From the NCBI GenBank assembly GCA_035642095.1, contig DASQTB010000076.1, forward strand, positions 1-10,017: a stretch of 10,017 bases of DNA, given 5' to 3'. Within the stretch, counting starts at the first letter, position 1, and each line of letters begins with the position of its first letter. This DNA comes from DASQTB01 sp035642095 (GTDB lineage Bacteria; Actinomycetota; UBA4738; CALAEC01). The position numbers were made by a program, and so were the translations under genes. Below the pieces are notes generated by a model that had not been told where the DNA came from, ran no database searches, and saw only the letters and a program-made list of their open reading frames with translations. This document shows, in pieces, positions 1-5,674 of the stretch.

Positions 1-127
1 CCGCCCGCCGGCGGCTGACCCGGCGGGGGTCGAGCTGGACGATCGGCCGGTCGGCCTGAGGTGGCGGCGGGCGGCTATCGCCGAGCACGGTCGGGCCATC
101 ATAATTGGCGCGATCGGAGAGGCGGAC
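1..127. other. Left edge: possible tail of an upstream gene plus leader of the LapA-type gene
   Basis: No gene can be assigned with confidence. Two plus-strand readings exist. One frame ends in a TGA at 57-59 and would give the last 18 codons of an arginine-rich C-terminus. The frame of the downstream LapA-type gene has no stop from base 2 onward and is mostly GC at third positions, so it could be coding too. The minus strand is also open here, from an ATG at 102 leftward, so an off-window divergent gene is possible. A -10-like box and a Shine-Dalgarno sequence at 100-122 suggest that the right part is the leader of the next gene. Confidence 0.3.
100..122 (+). promoter_or_regulatory. Putative -10 box and ribosome binding site of the LapA-type gene
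   Basis: CATAAT at 100-105 is a good -10 hexamer and one of very few AT-rich stretches here. GGAGAGG at 116-122 is a strong Shine-Dalgarno sequence 5 nt before the ATG at 128. No convincing -35 box is seen. The site supports ATG 128 as the start although the reading frame is open further upstream. Confidence 0.5.
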
Positions 128-454
128 ATGCAGGATCGAGAGCGGAACGTGGATCGATCGGAACCGGCCAGGCCCGTCGAAGCGGCGAGGAGGGACACCG
201 CGACGATCGTCAAGGTCGTGGTCGGACTGATCCTGGCCATCCTGTTCATCGTGTTCGTCGCTCAGAACTCGAAGCCCGTCACGGTGAACTTCGTGTTCGG
301 CGACGCTCGGGTCCGGCTGATCTGGGTCTTCGTGGCCTGCGCGTTGATCGGTGGCATCGTGGCGTTCCTGCTCGGGCGGTCCGGGCGCCGGGCCAACCGA
401 CGGTACATCAAGGAGCTCGAGCGCCGGGTGGCCGAGGCAGAACGCCGGGACTAG
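128..454 (+). CDS. LapA-domain (DUF1049) small two-helix membrane protein
   Basis: The 108-residue protein has a polar N-terminus (residues 1-26), a first transmembrane helix (about 28-46), the short linker QNSKPVTVNFVFG (46-58), a second helix (about 64-83), and a basic, charged tail (84-108) likely to form a cytoplasmic helix or short coiled coil. Helix, QNS...V.V.F linker, helix is the hallmark of the LapA_dom family. Members sit in the inner membrane; the E. coli relative LapA works with LapB in envelope lipopolysaccharide control, a role that need not apply in actinobacteria. ATG 128 is chosen because of GGAGAGG 5 nt upstream. The TAG stop shares the palindrome CTAG (451-454) with the stop of the convergent SRPBCC gene. 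Family assignment is fairly sure; the physiological role is unknown. Confidence 0.8.
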   Translation: MQDRERNVDRSEPARPVEAARRDTATIVKVVVGLILAILFIVFVAQNSKPVTVNFVFGDARVRLIWVFVACALIGGIVAFLLGRSGRRANRRYIKELERRVAEAERRD

Positions 455-894
455 CCCTCCTCGACCTGCCGCTTCTGGGCCCGGACTCCCCGGCGGAGCA
501 TCGGCGCGGCGCCCAGCCGCCGGAGCACCCGAGCGACGACGCTCCCGATCGGACCACCCGGGACGTGGTAATCGACCTGGTGCTCCAGCCGGGAGCGACG
601 GCGCCCCGCGGGGCGGATCCAGGTCTGCACGATGGCCTCGATCGGGCCGGTGAGGCGGATCTTCGAGTACCGGGTCGGGACCATCTCCAGGACCTGGGCC
701 CGGACCCGGATCCTGACCCCGAAGCCGCCCATCTCGGTCCAGTACCGATCGCCCTCAGCGACGCCGTCCTCCGGCGCGTCGTGCACCGCCCGGATGTAGC
801 GGTTCCAGCGAGGGAGGTTGCGCGGGTCGGAGACGACCTCCCAGACCTCCTCCGGAGAGGCGTCGACGATGGCGCTCTCCCGGATCCGGGTCAT
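451..894 (-). CDS. SRPBCC-family (polyketide cyclase/START-like) ligand-binding protein
   Basis: The 147-residue protein opens with a classic SRPBCC N-terminus: IRESAIVDASPEEVWEVVSD (4-23), then LPRW (27-30), then beta strands including GDRYWTEMGGFGVRIRVRA (48-66) and SRLEHQVDYHVPGG (101-114), and a C-terminal helix (about 116-141) rich in Arg. This is the helix-grip fold that holds a hydrophobic ligand in a cavity; members include polyketide cyclases, START-like lipid binders and stress proteins, so the ligand cannot be named. No signal peptide is seen, so it is likely cytoplasmic. It is the last gene of a four-gene operon. Its ATG (894-892) overlaps the stop of the split-barrel gene in an ATGA junction, which points to translational coupling. 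Its TAG overlaps the stop of the opposing LapA-type gene. Fold assignment is good, function unknown. Confidence 0.8.
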   Translation of the reverse strand: MTRIRESAIVDASPEEVWEVVSDPRNLPRWNRYIRAVHDAPEDGVAEGDRYWTEMGGFGVRIRVRAQVLEMVPTRYSKIRLTGPIEAIVQTWIRPAGRRRSRLEHQVDYHVPGGPIGSVVARVLRRLGAAPMLRRGVRAQKRQVEEG

Positions 895-1838
895 CGGCGC
901 CCCACGGTACCGCTCGACCAACCGGACCACCACACGACGGTGCGGGGAGTGATCCGGACCACGGCCGGATCGTCCGGCGGCCGACCGGCCTCCGCGATCA
1001 CCTCGGCCAGCGACGTCGCCCCGGATCGCACCGTCGAGGGATCGAATGCTGCTGACGGTCCCCGGAGGAGCACGCCCTGCATCCGGGCGGCCCGCCAGGT
1101 GGATGCGCGGTCGATGACCAATGAGCCGGCCGCGTCGCTGCCGGTTCCGACTAACTGCAAGAGTCGGCGGGAGACCACCGCGTGATACACCCCTCCCGAG
1201 CGCACCCACCGGCATGGCACGACGGCGGGACCCCGGCCGCGATCGAGAGCCAACGACCCCGACCCCGGGCGGTCCACCAGATCCCGGAGATCCTCGGGGA
1301 GTCGATCGGGGACCAGGCCCCCGGCCGACCGGCGGAACGAGGTTCGGGTTTCCACGCGGCCGTGCCAGGTCCCCCACCTCCGGCCCAGCCGGCCGTCCTC
1401 GAGGATGGCCACGGCGTCCAGGTCGACGGAGAACACGACGCGGGCCGGCGGCGTCCAGGCCAGCGGGACGTGCGCGGCATCGCGGGCGTACCCGGCGAAG
1501 AACCGGGCGTTCTTCACCGTGAACCGGGCGGACGCCCGGGCGAGCTGGGGAGCACGGGTCGCCGAGGACCACCACGTCGACGGATCGAGGGCGTCGTACA
1601 ACGTCACCGCACCCCGGAAGGTGACGGCCGTGTCTCCGACCACCACCAGACCTCCGGCCGCGGGGGCCCGGCGCCATAGGGCAGCCTTCGTGGTCCCCCG
1701 CCCGGTCGTCCCCCACAGCCGGTCGCCGTCCCGGACGAACACCACCGGGGTGACGTGGGGCCCCGCCGGCGAGGGAGCGGCCAGGTGGCACAGGATGCCC
1801 CGATCGAGCACCGCCCGCACCGCATCGGGGATCCCCAT
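891..1838 (-). CDS. Two-domain split-barrel (pyridoxamine 5'-phosphate oxidase-like) protein
   Basis: The 315-residue protein seems to carry two related halves. The N-terminal half (about 5-145) has the split-barrel FMN/F420-binding pattern: a small-residue strand, PHVTPVVFVRDGDRLWGTT (27-45), then KAALWRR (51-57), and a later helix ARFTVKNARFFAGYARD (104-120). The C-terminal half (about 195-285) repeats the theme: LALDRGRGPAVVPCRWV (196-212), a Gly-Val-Tyr strand (216-218), LVIDRAS (240-246) and RMQGVLLRG (252-260). Split-barrel proteins bind flavin or F420 and act as oxidoreductases, though many also bind heme or have lost cofactor. A duplicated or pseudo-dimeric barrel is an inference from the alignment of motifs. 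The start is the ATG at 1838, which overlaps the upstream CPBP stop by one base (TGATG), with GAGGGG at 1854-1849 as a distant ribosome site. Third gene of the operon. Substrate and cofactor are not readable. Confidence 0.7.
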   Translation of the reverse strand: MGIPDAVRAVLDRGILCHLAAPSPAGPHVTPVVFVRDGDRLWGTTGRGTTKAALWRRAPAAGGLVVVGDTAVTFRGAVTLYDALDPSTWWSSATRAPQLARASARFTVKNARFFAGYARDAAHVPLAWTPPARVVFSVDLDAVAILEDGRLGRRWGTWHGRVETRTSFRRSAGGLVPDRLPEDLRDLVDRPGSGSLALDRGRGPAVVPCRWVRSGGVYHAVVSRRLLQLVGTGSDAAGSLVIDRASTWRAARMQGVLLRGPSAAFDPSTVRSGATSLAEVIAEAGRPPDDPAVVRITPRTVVWWSGWSSGTVGRR

Positions 1839-2470
1839 CACGCTCGAGCCCCTCGGGGAGGAGCGACGATCATCAAGCCGGTCCACACGATGTGACACGC
1901 CACCGACGCGGCCACGCCTCCCGTCCACCAGGCCAACGCGGTCCACACCGCGCCGCCGACCACGGCACCGAGGACGATCGGCAGGCTCCCGCTGACCAGG
2001 TTCACCGCCGCGAACGCCGCCCAGCAGACAAGCGCGGCCAGCGCGGGTCCGTCGAGCGAACCTTCCAGCGCGCCGAACACAACCCCTCGCCACAGAAGTT
2101 CCTCGCCCGGTGCTGAGAGGAGCAGCGGGACGGCCAGAGCCGCCGCCAGCGATCGGTCGCCGCGCTCGCCGTAGAGCGAGGACGTGTGCGCCGCCAGCGC
2201 CGGCACGGCCCGGACGGCCACGGCCATGAATGCGGCCGTCGCTGCCCACAGGAGCGCGCCGGCCAGCGCGCCCAGCCCGACGGCCCCGGCGACGTCGAAC
2301 CGCTCGGCGGCGACGACCGGCCCCACGATCACCGCGGCCACGCCCAGCACGGCCAGCGTCGCGCCGCTTCCCACCCAGATCGAGACCCTCCTCGTGCGGA
2401 CCAGCCACCAGGACCCGGCATGGGCCAGCGGACCGAGGACGGCCAGCGCGACCTGCGTCGCGGACGGCAT
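1838..2470 (-). CDS. CPBP-family intramembrane protease-like protein with an altered second motif
   Basis: This 210-residue, strongly hydrophobic protein probably has 6-8 membrane helices. Motif 1 of the CPBP (Abi/CAAX protease, Rce1-like) family is intact: SAPGEELLWRGVVFG (119-133), with the paired glutamates E123/E124 and R128 of EExxxR. Motif 3 provides H193 (ACHIVWTG). Motif 2, normally FxxxH, reads FAAVN (153-157), so the histidine expected to bind metal is asparagine. The family includes CAAX prenyl endoproteases and bacterial proteins linked to bacteriocin immunity or membrane-protein processing. Loss of one metal ligand leaves proteolytic activity in doubt. It is the second gene of the operon: its ATG overlaps the upstream stop in TGATG (2472-2468), and it overlaps the downstream gene the same way. 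No strong Shine-Dalgarno is visible, so coupled translation is likely. The start is set by the overlap. Confidence 0.75.
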   Translation of the reverse strand: MPSATQVALAVLGPLAHAGSWWLVRTRRVSIWVGSGATLAVLGVAAVIVGPVVAAERFDVAGAVGLGALAGALLWAATAAFMAVAVRAVPALAAHTSSLYGERGDRSLAAALAVPLLLSAPGEELLWRGVVFGALEGSLDGPALAALVCWAAFAAVNLVSGSLPIVLGAVVGGAVWTALAWWTGGVAASVACHIVWTGLMIVAPPRGARA

Positions 2471-3252
2471 CAGTCGAGGAATCCGACCTTGGCGGCCACC
2501 TCGGCCGTGAACGCCGTGATGACCGCCAGGTAGAAGAACCCGGTGGCCGCCTGGACGGCCCTCGATCGGTCACTCCGGAGGCTGGCCCGGATCAGGAAGG
2601 CGATCAGGCCGGTGCACGCCACCATCCCCAGGGCCAGCCAGGTGGCCAGTCCGGAGATGGCCAGCAGCGGGCTGAAGCCCTCGGCCACGGTGGGTTCGGA
2701 GCCGAAGCCCAGGACGGCCACCGCGACCGCCTCGAGCACCACCGCGATGATGAGGATCACGGCGAACCGGCGGATGTGGTCCCGGGCCAACCCTCGGTCG
2801 ACCAGGTACCAGTGGCCCAGGAGGAGACCGTCGGTGACGGCGCCCATGAACACCGCTCCCGCGGCAAGCTGGATCAGCGCGGGCCCGAACGCTTCCCCCG
2901 CCACGCGGGCCAGCCCCACCAGGACGGCCACCGACGCCGCCGCCGCCATCACGCCGACGACTCGCCCGATGCGGTCGAGCCGGAGGATCAGCGCGGCCAG
3001 CGAGATCCCGATCAGCGCCGACGTCGCCGCCGAGAGGACGACCGCCACCCGGACGTCGGGGATCGGAGGATCGACCGCAGACGAGGAGGCGGCCAACGTG
3101 GCCAGCAGGGCGCAGGCCAGGGTGGCCGCCTCGGTCAGGACGAAGAACCCCCGCTTCACCGAGCCCCACACCCGGCCCAGCCACAGCAGGACGGTTCCCC
3201 CCGCCGCCGCCTCGGCCAGCACCAACGCGATCGTTCCCGATGCGCCCTCCAC
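2470..3252 (-). CDS. Eight-helix integral membrane protein of unknown function
   Basis: The predicted protein has 260 residues and about eight transmembrane helices (near 7-27, 36-56, 66-91, 97-117, 124-146, 162-183, 195-222 and 235-254). Polar marks inside or next to helices are GHWYLVDRGL (146-155) after helix 5, E174 in helix 6, and E251 in the last helix; the GHWYLV stretch looks like a conserved family signature. I do not recognise the family firmly and give no function. I chose the GTG at 3252-3250 because upstream in-frame sequence is Arg/Pro-rich and unlike a membrane protein, and because a TAnnnT box on this strand (TAGGCT, 3266-3261) sits 8 nt before it, suggesting a leaderless mRNA. 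It is the first gene of the four-gene operon and faces the thioesterase gene across 23 bp. Its stop overlaps the next start by one base. Confidence 0.7.
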   Translation of the reverse strand: MEGASGTIALVLAEAAAGGTVLLWLGRVWGSVKRGFFVLTEAATLACALLATLAASSSAVDPPIPDVRVAVVLSAATSALIGISLAALILRLDRIGRVVGVMAAAASVAVLVGLARVAGEAFGPALIQLAAGAVFMGAVTDGLLLGHWYLVDRGLARDHIRRFAVILIIAVVLEAVAVAVLGFGSEPTVAEGFSPLLAISGLATWLALGMVACTGLIAFLIRASLRSDRSRAVQAATGFFYLAVITAFTAEVAAKVGFLD

Positions 3253-3254
3253 CG

Positions 3255-3271
3255 GCCGGTAGCCTACCGGC
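3255..3271. promoter_or_regulatory. Palindromic bidirectional promoter between divergent genes
   Basis: GCCGGTAGCCTACCGGC is a perfect 8-bp inverted repeat around a single C (3263). It fills most of the 23-bp gap between the GTG at 3252 (minus) and the ATG at 3276 (plus). Its core TAGCCTA (3260-3266) gives TAGCCT as a plus-strand -10 box (10 nt before ATG) and TAGGCT as a minus-strand -10 box (8 nt before GTG). Both fit TAnnnT. With the usual spacing, start points would fall near 3272 (+) and 3254 (-), 18 bp apart, so both mRNAs would be almost or fully leaderless. The palindrome could instead, or also, be a repressor site. Confidence 0.6.
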
Positions 3272-3275
3272 AGCG

Positions 3276-3659
3276 ATGCTGAAGCCCGGCCTGGAAGCCA
3301 CCGTAGAAGAGACCGTGACCGGGGCGATGTCGGCGGAGCGGCTGGGCTCGGGCGACCTTCCGGTCCTCGGCACGCCGGCCGTGCTGGCCCTGGTCGAAGC
3401 GGCCGCCGTAGCCGCGGTCGACGTCGCCCTCGACGCATCCACCACCACGGTGGGCGCCTCGGTGAAGCTCGATCATGTCGCCCCCACCGCCGTCGGTAGA
3501 TCCGTGACCGCCACGGCGGCCCTGGTCGAGGTCGACGGACGGCGTCTCCGGTTCCGATTCGAGGTGACGGACGAGGCCGGTCCCGTGGCTCACGGGGAAC
3601 ACGCCCGGGTCATCGTTGATCGGGAGCGCTTCTTGCGGGACACCCGCGAACGCGGCTGA
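3276..3659 (+). CDS. FlK-type hotdog-fold acyl-CoA thioesterase
   Basis: The 127-residue protein starts LKPGLEATVEETVT (2-15), then GSGDLPVLGTPAVLALVE (24-41), TTTVGASVKLDHVAPT (56-71) and VDGRRLRFRFEV (86-97), and ends in HARVIVDRERF (109-119). This is the pattern of small single-domain thioesterases related to fluoroacetyl-CoA thioesterase FlK. The FlK catalytic set Thr42, Glu50, His76 is matched by T33, E41 and H67, with both spacings (8 and 26) identical. It should hydrolyse an acyl-CoA to the free acid and CoA in the cytoplasm, probably as a dimer. The gate phenylalanine I recall for FlK (Phe36) falls on D27, so fluoroacetyl-CoA specificity is not expected. I chose ATG 3276 over the in-frame ATG at 3240 because the protein family starts here and the promoter lies between the two. 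No Shine-Dalgarno is seen, consistent with a leaderless mRNA. It ends 5 nt from the convergent ThDP-enzyme gene. Confidence 0.85.
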   Translation: MLKPGLEATVEETVTGAMSAERLGSGDLPVLGTPAVLALVEAAAVAAVDVALDASTTTVGASVKLDHVAPTAVGRSVTATAALVEVDGRRLRFRFEVTDEAGPVAHGEHARVIVDRERFLRDTRERG

Positions 3660-3664
3660 CCTCG

Positions 3665-5299
3665 TCAGCCGAGATAGGACGCCCGCTTCATCAGCGAGGC
3701 GTCGACCATCACGTTCAGGCAGGCCGGGACGCCGGCGTCGAACGCCCGCCGGAGGGCCGGGCGGAGCTGGCCCGGCTCCGTGACCCGCTCGCCGTAGCCC
3801 CCCAGCCCCTCGACCATCCGCTCGTACCCGGCCCCCTGGGACAGGTTCGCCGCGGGGGCGTTGCCCTCTCCGTACAGCGCCTCCTGGGCCACCTTGATCT
3901 GCCCCCACGCCCCGTCGTTGCCGATCACGCCGACGAAGGGGATCCCCTGTCGGATGGCGCTCTCGTACTCCATCGCGTTGAGGCCGAAGGAGCCGTCGCC
4001 GTACACGATCAGCACCTGCGCGTTCGGCCTGGCCAGCTTGGCCGCCATGGCGAACGAGGGCCCCACGCCGAGGCATCCGAAGGGACCGGGATCCAGCCAG
4101 TGTCCCGGCGCGTGGGCGTCGATGATCGATGCGCTGATCCCCACGATGTCGCCGCCGTCCCCGACCACCACGGCGTCCCGATCGAGGAAGTCACGGATCT
4201 CCCGGGCGAACCGCTGCGGGTGGATGGGCACGGCGTCGGATTCCATCCCTCCGCGGGCCTCCTCGAGGAGATGCCGCTCCTCCCCCCTGACCTCCTCGGT
4301 CCACGACGGCTCGCCCGTCCGGCCGACGCCCTCGTCGAGCAGCTGCTCCATCACCCGGCCGGGGTCGCCCACGATGCCGACGTCGACGGGGCGGTTCCGG
4401 CCGATGTGCGCCCCGTCGACGTCGACCTGGATCACGGTGACGCCTTCGGGGAGACGACGACCGAAGCCCAATCGGAAATCCCAATCGACTCCCAGGGCCA
4501 GCACGACGTCGCACCTCCCCAGGGCATACTTCCGGGCCGCGGAGAAGAACGCCGGATGATCCGGCCGGAGACAGCCTCGGCCCAGGGAGTTGAGGAACAC
4601 CGGGATCTTCACGGCGTCGGCCAACGCCGCCAGGGCGTCGTGCGCTCCGGCCCAGCGGACCCCCGCCCCGGCGAACACGATCGGGTGCTCCGCCTGGCCC
4701 AGGATCCGAGCGGCCTCCTTCACCAGGCCCGGATCTCCCAGCGGCCGGGCCTCGGTCCGGTAGCCGCGGGGGACGTCGAGGCCGGCGGGCCACACGTTGA
4801 ACTGGACGTCGAGCGGGATGTCGACGAAGACGGGGCCCATTCGACCGGAGGTGGCGTGGCGGAACGCCTCGGTGACGTAGTCGGCGATCCGGCGGGTCTC
4901 CCAGCACGTCCGGGCCCATTTCGTGATCGACCGGACCACGGCGATGTGGTCCATGTCCTGGAGCGAGCCCATCTCCAACTCGCCCACGGGCGATTTGCCG
5001 GCCAGCACGAGTATGGGGGCGTTCGCGTACATCGCGTTGGCGATTCCGGTGACGGCGTCGGTGACACCGGGCCCGGCGGTCACCGCCGCAACGCCGGGGC
5101 GACCGGTCACCCGGGCCCACCCGTCGGCGGCATGGGCGGCGGACTGCTCGTGGCGGAAGTCGACGATCCGGATGCCCTCGTCGACCGCACCGTCGTAGAT
5201 CGGTGCGATGTGCCCGCCGGAGAGCGTGAACAGGTGGCTGACGCCCTCACCCTTCAGGGCGGCAGCGGCCAAATGGCCACCATGCCGGGGCTTGTCCAC
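3665..5299 (-). CDS. ThDP-dependent enzyme of the acetolactate synthase / 2-hydroxyacyl-CoA lyase superfamily
   Basis: The 544-residue protein shows all three domains of the family. The N-terminal Pyr domain (about 5-170) holds the ThDP-activating glutamate E51 in DFRHEQSAAHAADGWAR (47-63) and AGPGVTD (75-81). The central domain is about 190-325. The C-terminal PP domain (about 365-535) has the Mg/ThDP motif GDGS (434-437) followed 24 residues later by ND (461-462). Such enzymes cleave or form C-C bonds next to a carbonyl. Automated labels would probably say acetolactate synthase, but NSLGRGCLRPDHPAFFSAARKYAL spans 237-260 and LDPGPFGCLGVGPSFAMAA lies at 402-420; these resemble oxalyl-CoA decarboxylase and 2-hydroxyacyl-CoA lyase more than IlvB. 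No ilvN or ilvC adjoins it. I chose GTG 5299 over ATG 5323 because GAGGAG (5310-5305) lies 5 nt before it, and the -10 box overlaps the ATG codon. Substrate undecided. Confidence 0.85.
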   Translation of the reverse strand: MDKPRHGGHLAAAALKGEGVSHLFTLSGGHIAPIYDGAVDEGIRIVDFRHEQSAAHAADGWARVTGRPGVAAVTAGPGVTDAVTGIANAMYANAPILVLAGKSPVGELEMGSLQDMDHIAVVRSITKWARTCWETRRIADYVTEAFRHATSGRMGPVFVDIPLDVQFNVWPAGLDVPRGYRTEARPLGDPGLVKEAARILGQAEHPIVFAGAGVRWAGAHDALAALADAVKIPVFLNSLGRGCLRPDHPAFFSAARKYALGRCDVVLALGVDWDFRLGFGRRLPEGVTVIQVDVDGAHIGRNRPVDVGIVGDPGRVMEQLLDEGVGRTGEPSWTEEVRGEERHLLEEARGGMESDAVPIHPQRFAREIRDFLDRDAVVVGDGGDIVGISASIIDAHAPGHWLDPGPFGCLGVGPSFAMAAKLARPNAQVLIVYGDGSFGLNAMEYESAIRQGIPFVGVIGNDGAWGQIKVAQEALYGEGNAPAANLSQGAGYERMVEGLGGYGERVTEPGQLRPALRRAFDAGVPACLNVMVDASLMKRASYLG

Positions 5300-5304
5300 G
5301 CGGG

Positions 5305-5327
5305 CTCCTCGTTCCCGCCGCATCGTA
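5305..5327 (-). promoter_or_regulatory. Promoter and ribosome binding site of the ThDP-enzyme gene
   Basis: On the minus strand TACGAT (5327-5322) fits the TAnnnT -10 pattern, with a weak -35-like GTGACG at 5352-5347 (19-nt spacing). GAGGAG at 5310-5305 is a strong Shine-Dalgarno sequence 5 nt before GTG 5299. Because the -10 box covers the alternative ATG at 5323, the shorter start is preferred and the mRNA would have a leader of about 16 nt. Confidence 0.55.
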
Positions 5328-5377
5328 CGCGACGAGTCGCCGCCCGCGTCACCCCCAGTGCGTGAGCGTCCTCGCCG

Positions 5378-5590
5378 CTAGGCGTATGCGCCGCAGCGGG
5401 TGCAGCGGAACCAGGTGCCCTCGGGGTCGAGGGTGAAGGCCGTCCGCTCCCCGCACTCCCCGCACGTCCGGAGGTCATGCCCGGGGGAGCGAAGCATCGG
5501 CTCCGGGTGATCCTCCCTGGTCAGGAGGCGAAGGTAGTCCCGAAGCACACGGTCCTCGTCGATCTGCAGCCGTTCGGCTACCTGGGCCAT
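5378..5590 (-). CDS. Small zinc-ribbon protein, function unknown
   Basis: The protein has 70 residues. The N-terminal part (1-26), MAQVAERLQIDEDRVLRDYL and following, is predicted helical and resembles the start of a DNA-binding or dimerisation helix pair, without a clear helix-turn-helix. The C-terminal part carries two CxxC knuckles, CGEC (43-46) and CTRC (63-66), separated by 16 residues, a typical zinc ribbon, ending GAYA. Zinc ribbons of this size bind nucleic acid or protein partners, but nothing in the sequence says which. I chose ATG 5590 because GGAAGGAG (5603-5596) lies 5 nt before it; a TTG at 5605 would add five residues but overlaps that ribosome site. It is transcribed in the same direction as the ThDP-enzyme gene, 78 nt upstream of it, but that gene appears to have its own promoter. 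It is divergent from the methyltransferase gene across 84 bp. Confidence 0.7.
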   Translation of the reverse strand: MAQVAERLQIDEDRVLRDYLRLLTREDHPEPMLRSPGHDLRTCGECGERTAFTLDPEGTWFRCTRCGAYA

Positions 5591-5595
5591 GGCCA

Positions 5596-5603
5596 CTCCT
5601 TCC
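5596..5603 (-). promoter_or_regulatory. Ribosome binding site deciding the zinc-ribbon start
   Basis: GGAAGGAG on the minus strand lies 5 nt before ATG 5590. Its position overlaps the upstream TTG (5605-5603), so the TTG cannot be the main start. A TAAACG sequence at 5626-5621 is a weak -10 candidate lacking the final T; no better box was seen on this strand. Confidence 0.6.
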
Positions 5604-5661
5604 AAATCCGGCCGATCGGACGTTTACCCCCTCCGATCGATCCCTAATCCGGGCCACCCGA

Positions 5662-5667
5662 TACCAT
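5662..5667 (+). promoter_or_regulatory. -10 box for a leaderless methyltransferase mRNA
   Basis: TACCAT fits TAnnnT and ends 7 nt before the GTG at 5675, so transcription would begin at or next to the start codon. No Shine-Dalgarno lies upstream of this GTG, and the purine-rich AAGAAGGAGGGAG follows it inside the coding sequence. The layout matches those at 3260 and 8086. Confidence 0.55.
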
Positions 5668-5674
5668 CGGGCTC

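Noticed and set aside
61..1185. A 374-codon plus-strand frame crossing the LapA-type and SRPBCC genes
   Set aside because: Arg/Gly/Pro/His-rich translation with no motif; both real genes are supported by family motifs in other frames.
3240..3275. Longer N-terminus for the thioesterase from ATG 3240
   Set aside because: It would overlap the divergent gene and the promoter palindrome, and small FlK-like proteins start at the ATG at 3276.
5300..5323. ATG 5323 as start of the ThDP-enzyme gene
   Set aside because: The -10 box TACGAT covers this codon, and a strong ribosome site is placed for GTG 5299.
5611..5641. Repeated CGATCG/GATCG words in the gap before the methyltransferase gene
   Set aside because: The same short words are common throughout the window, inside and outside genes, so they are more likely general sequence composition than an operator or methylation signal.
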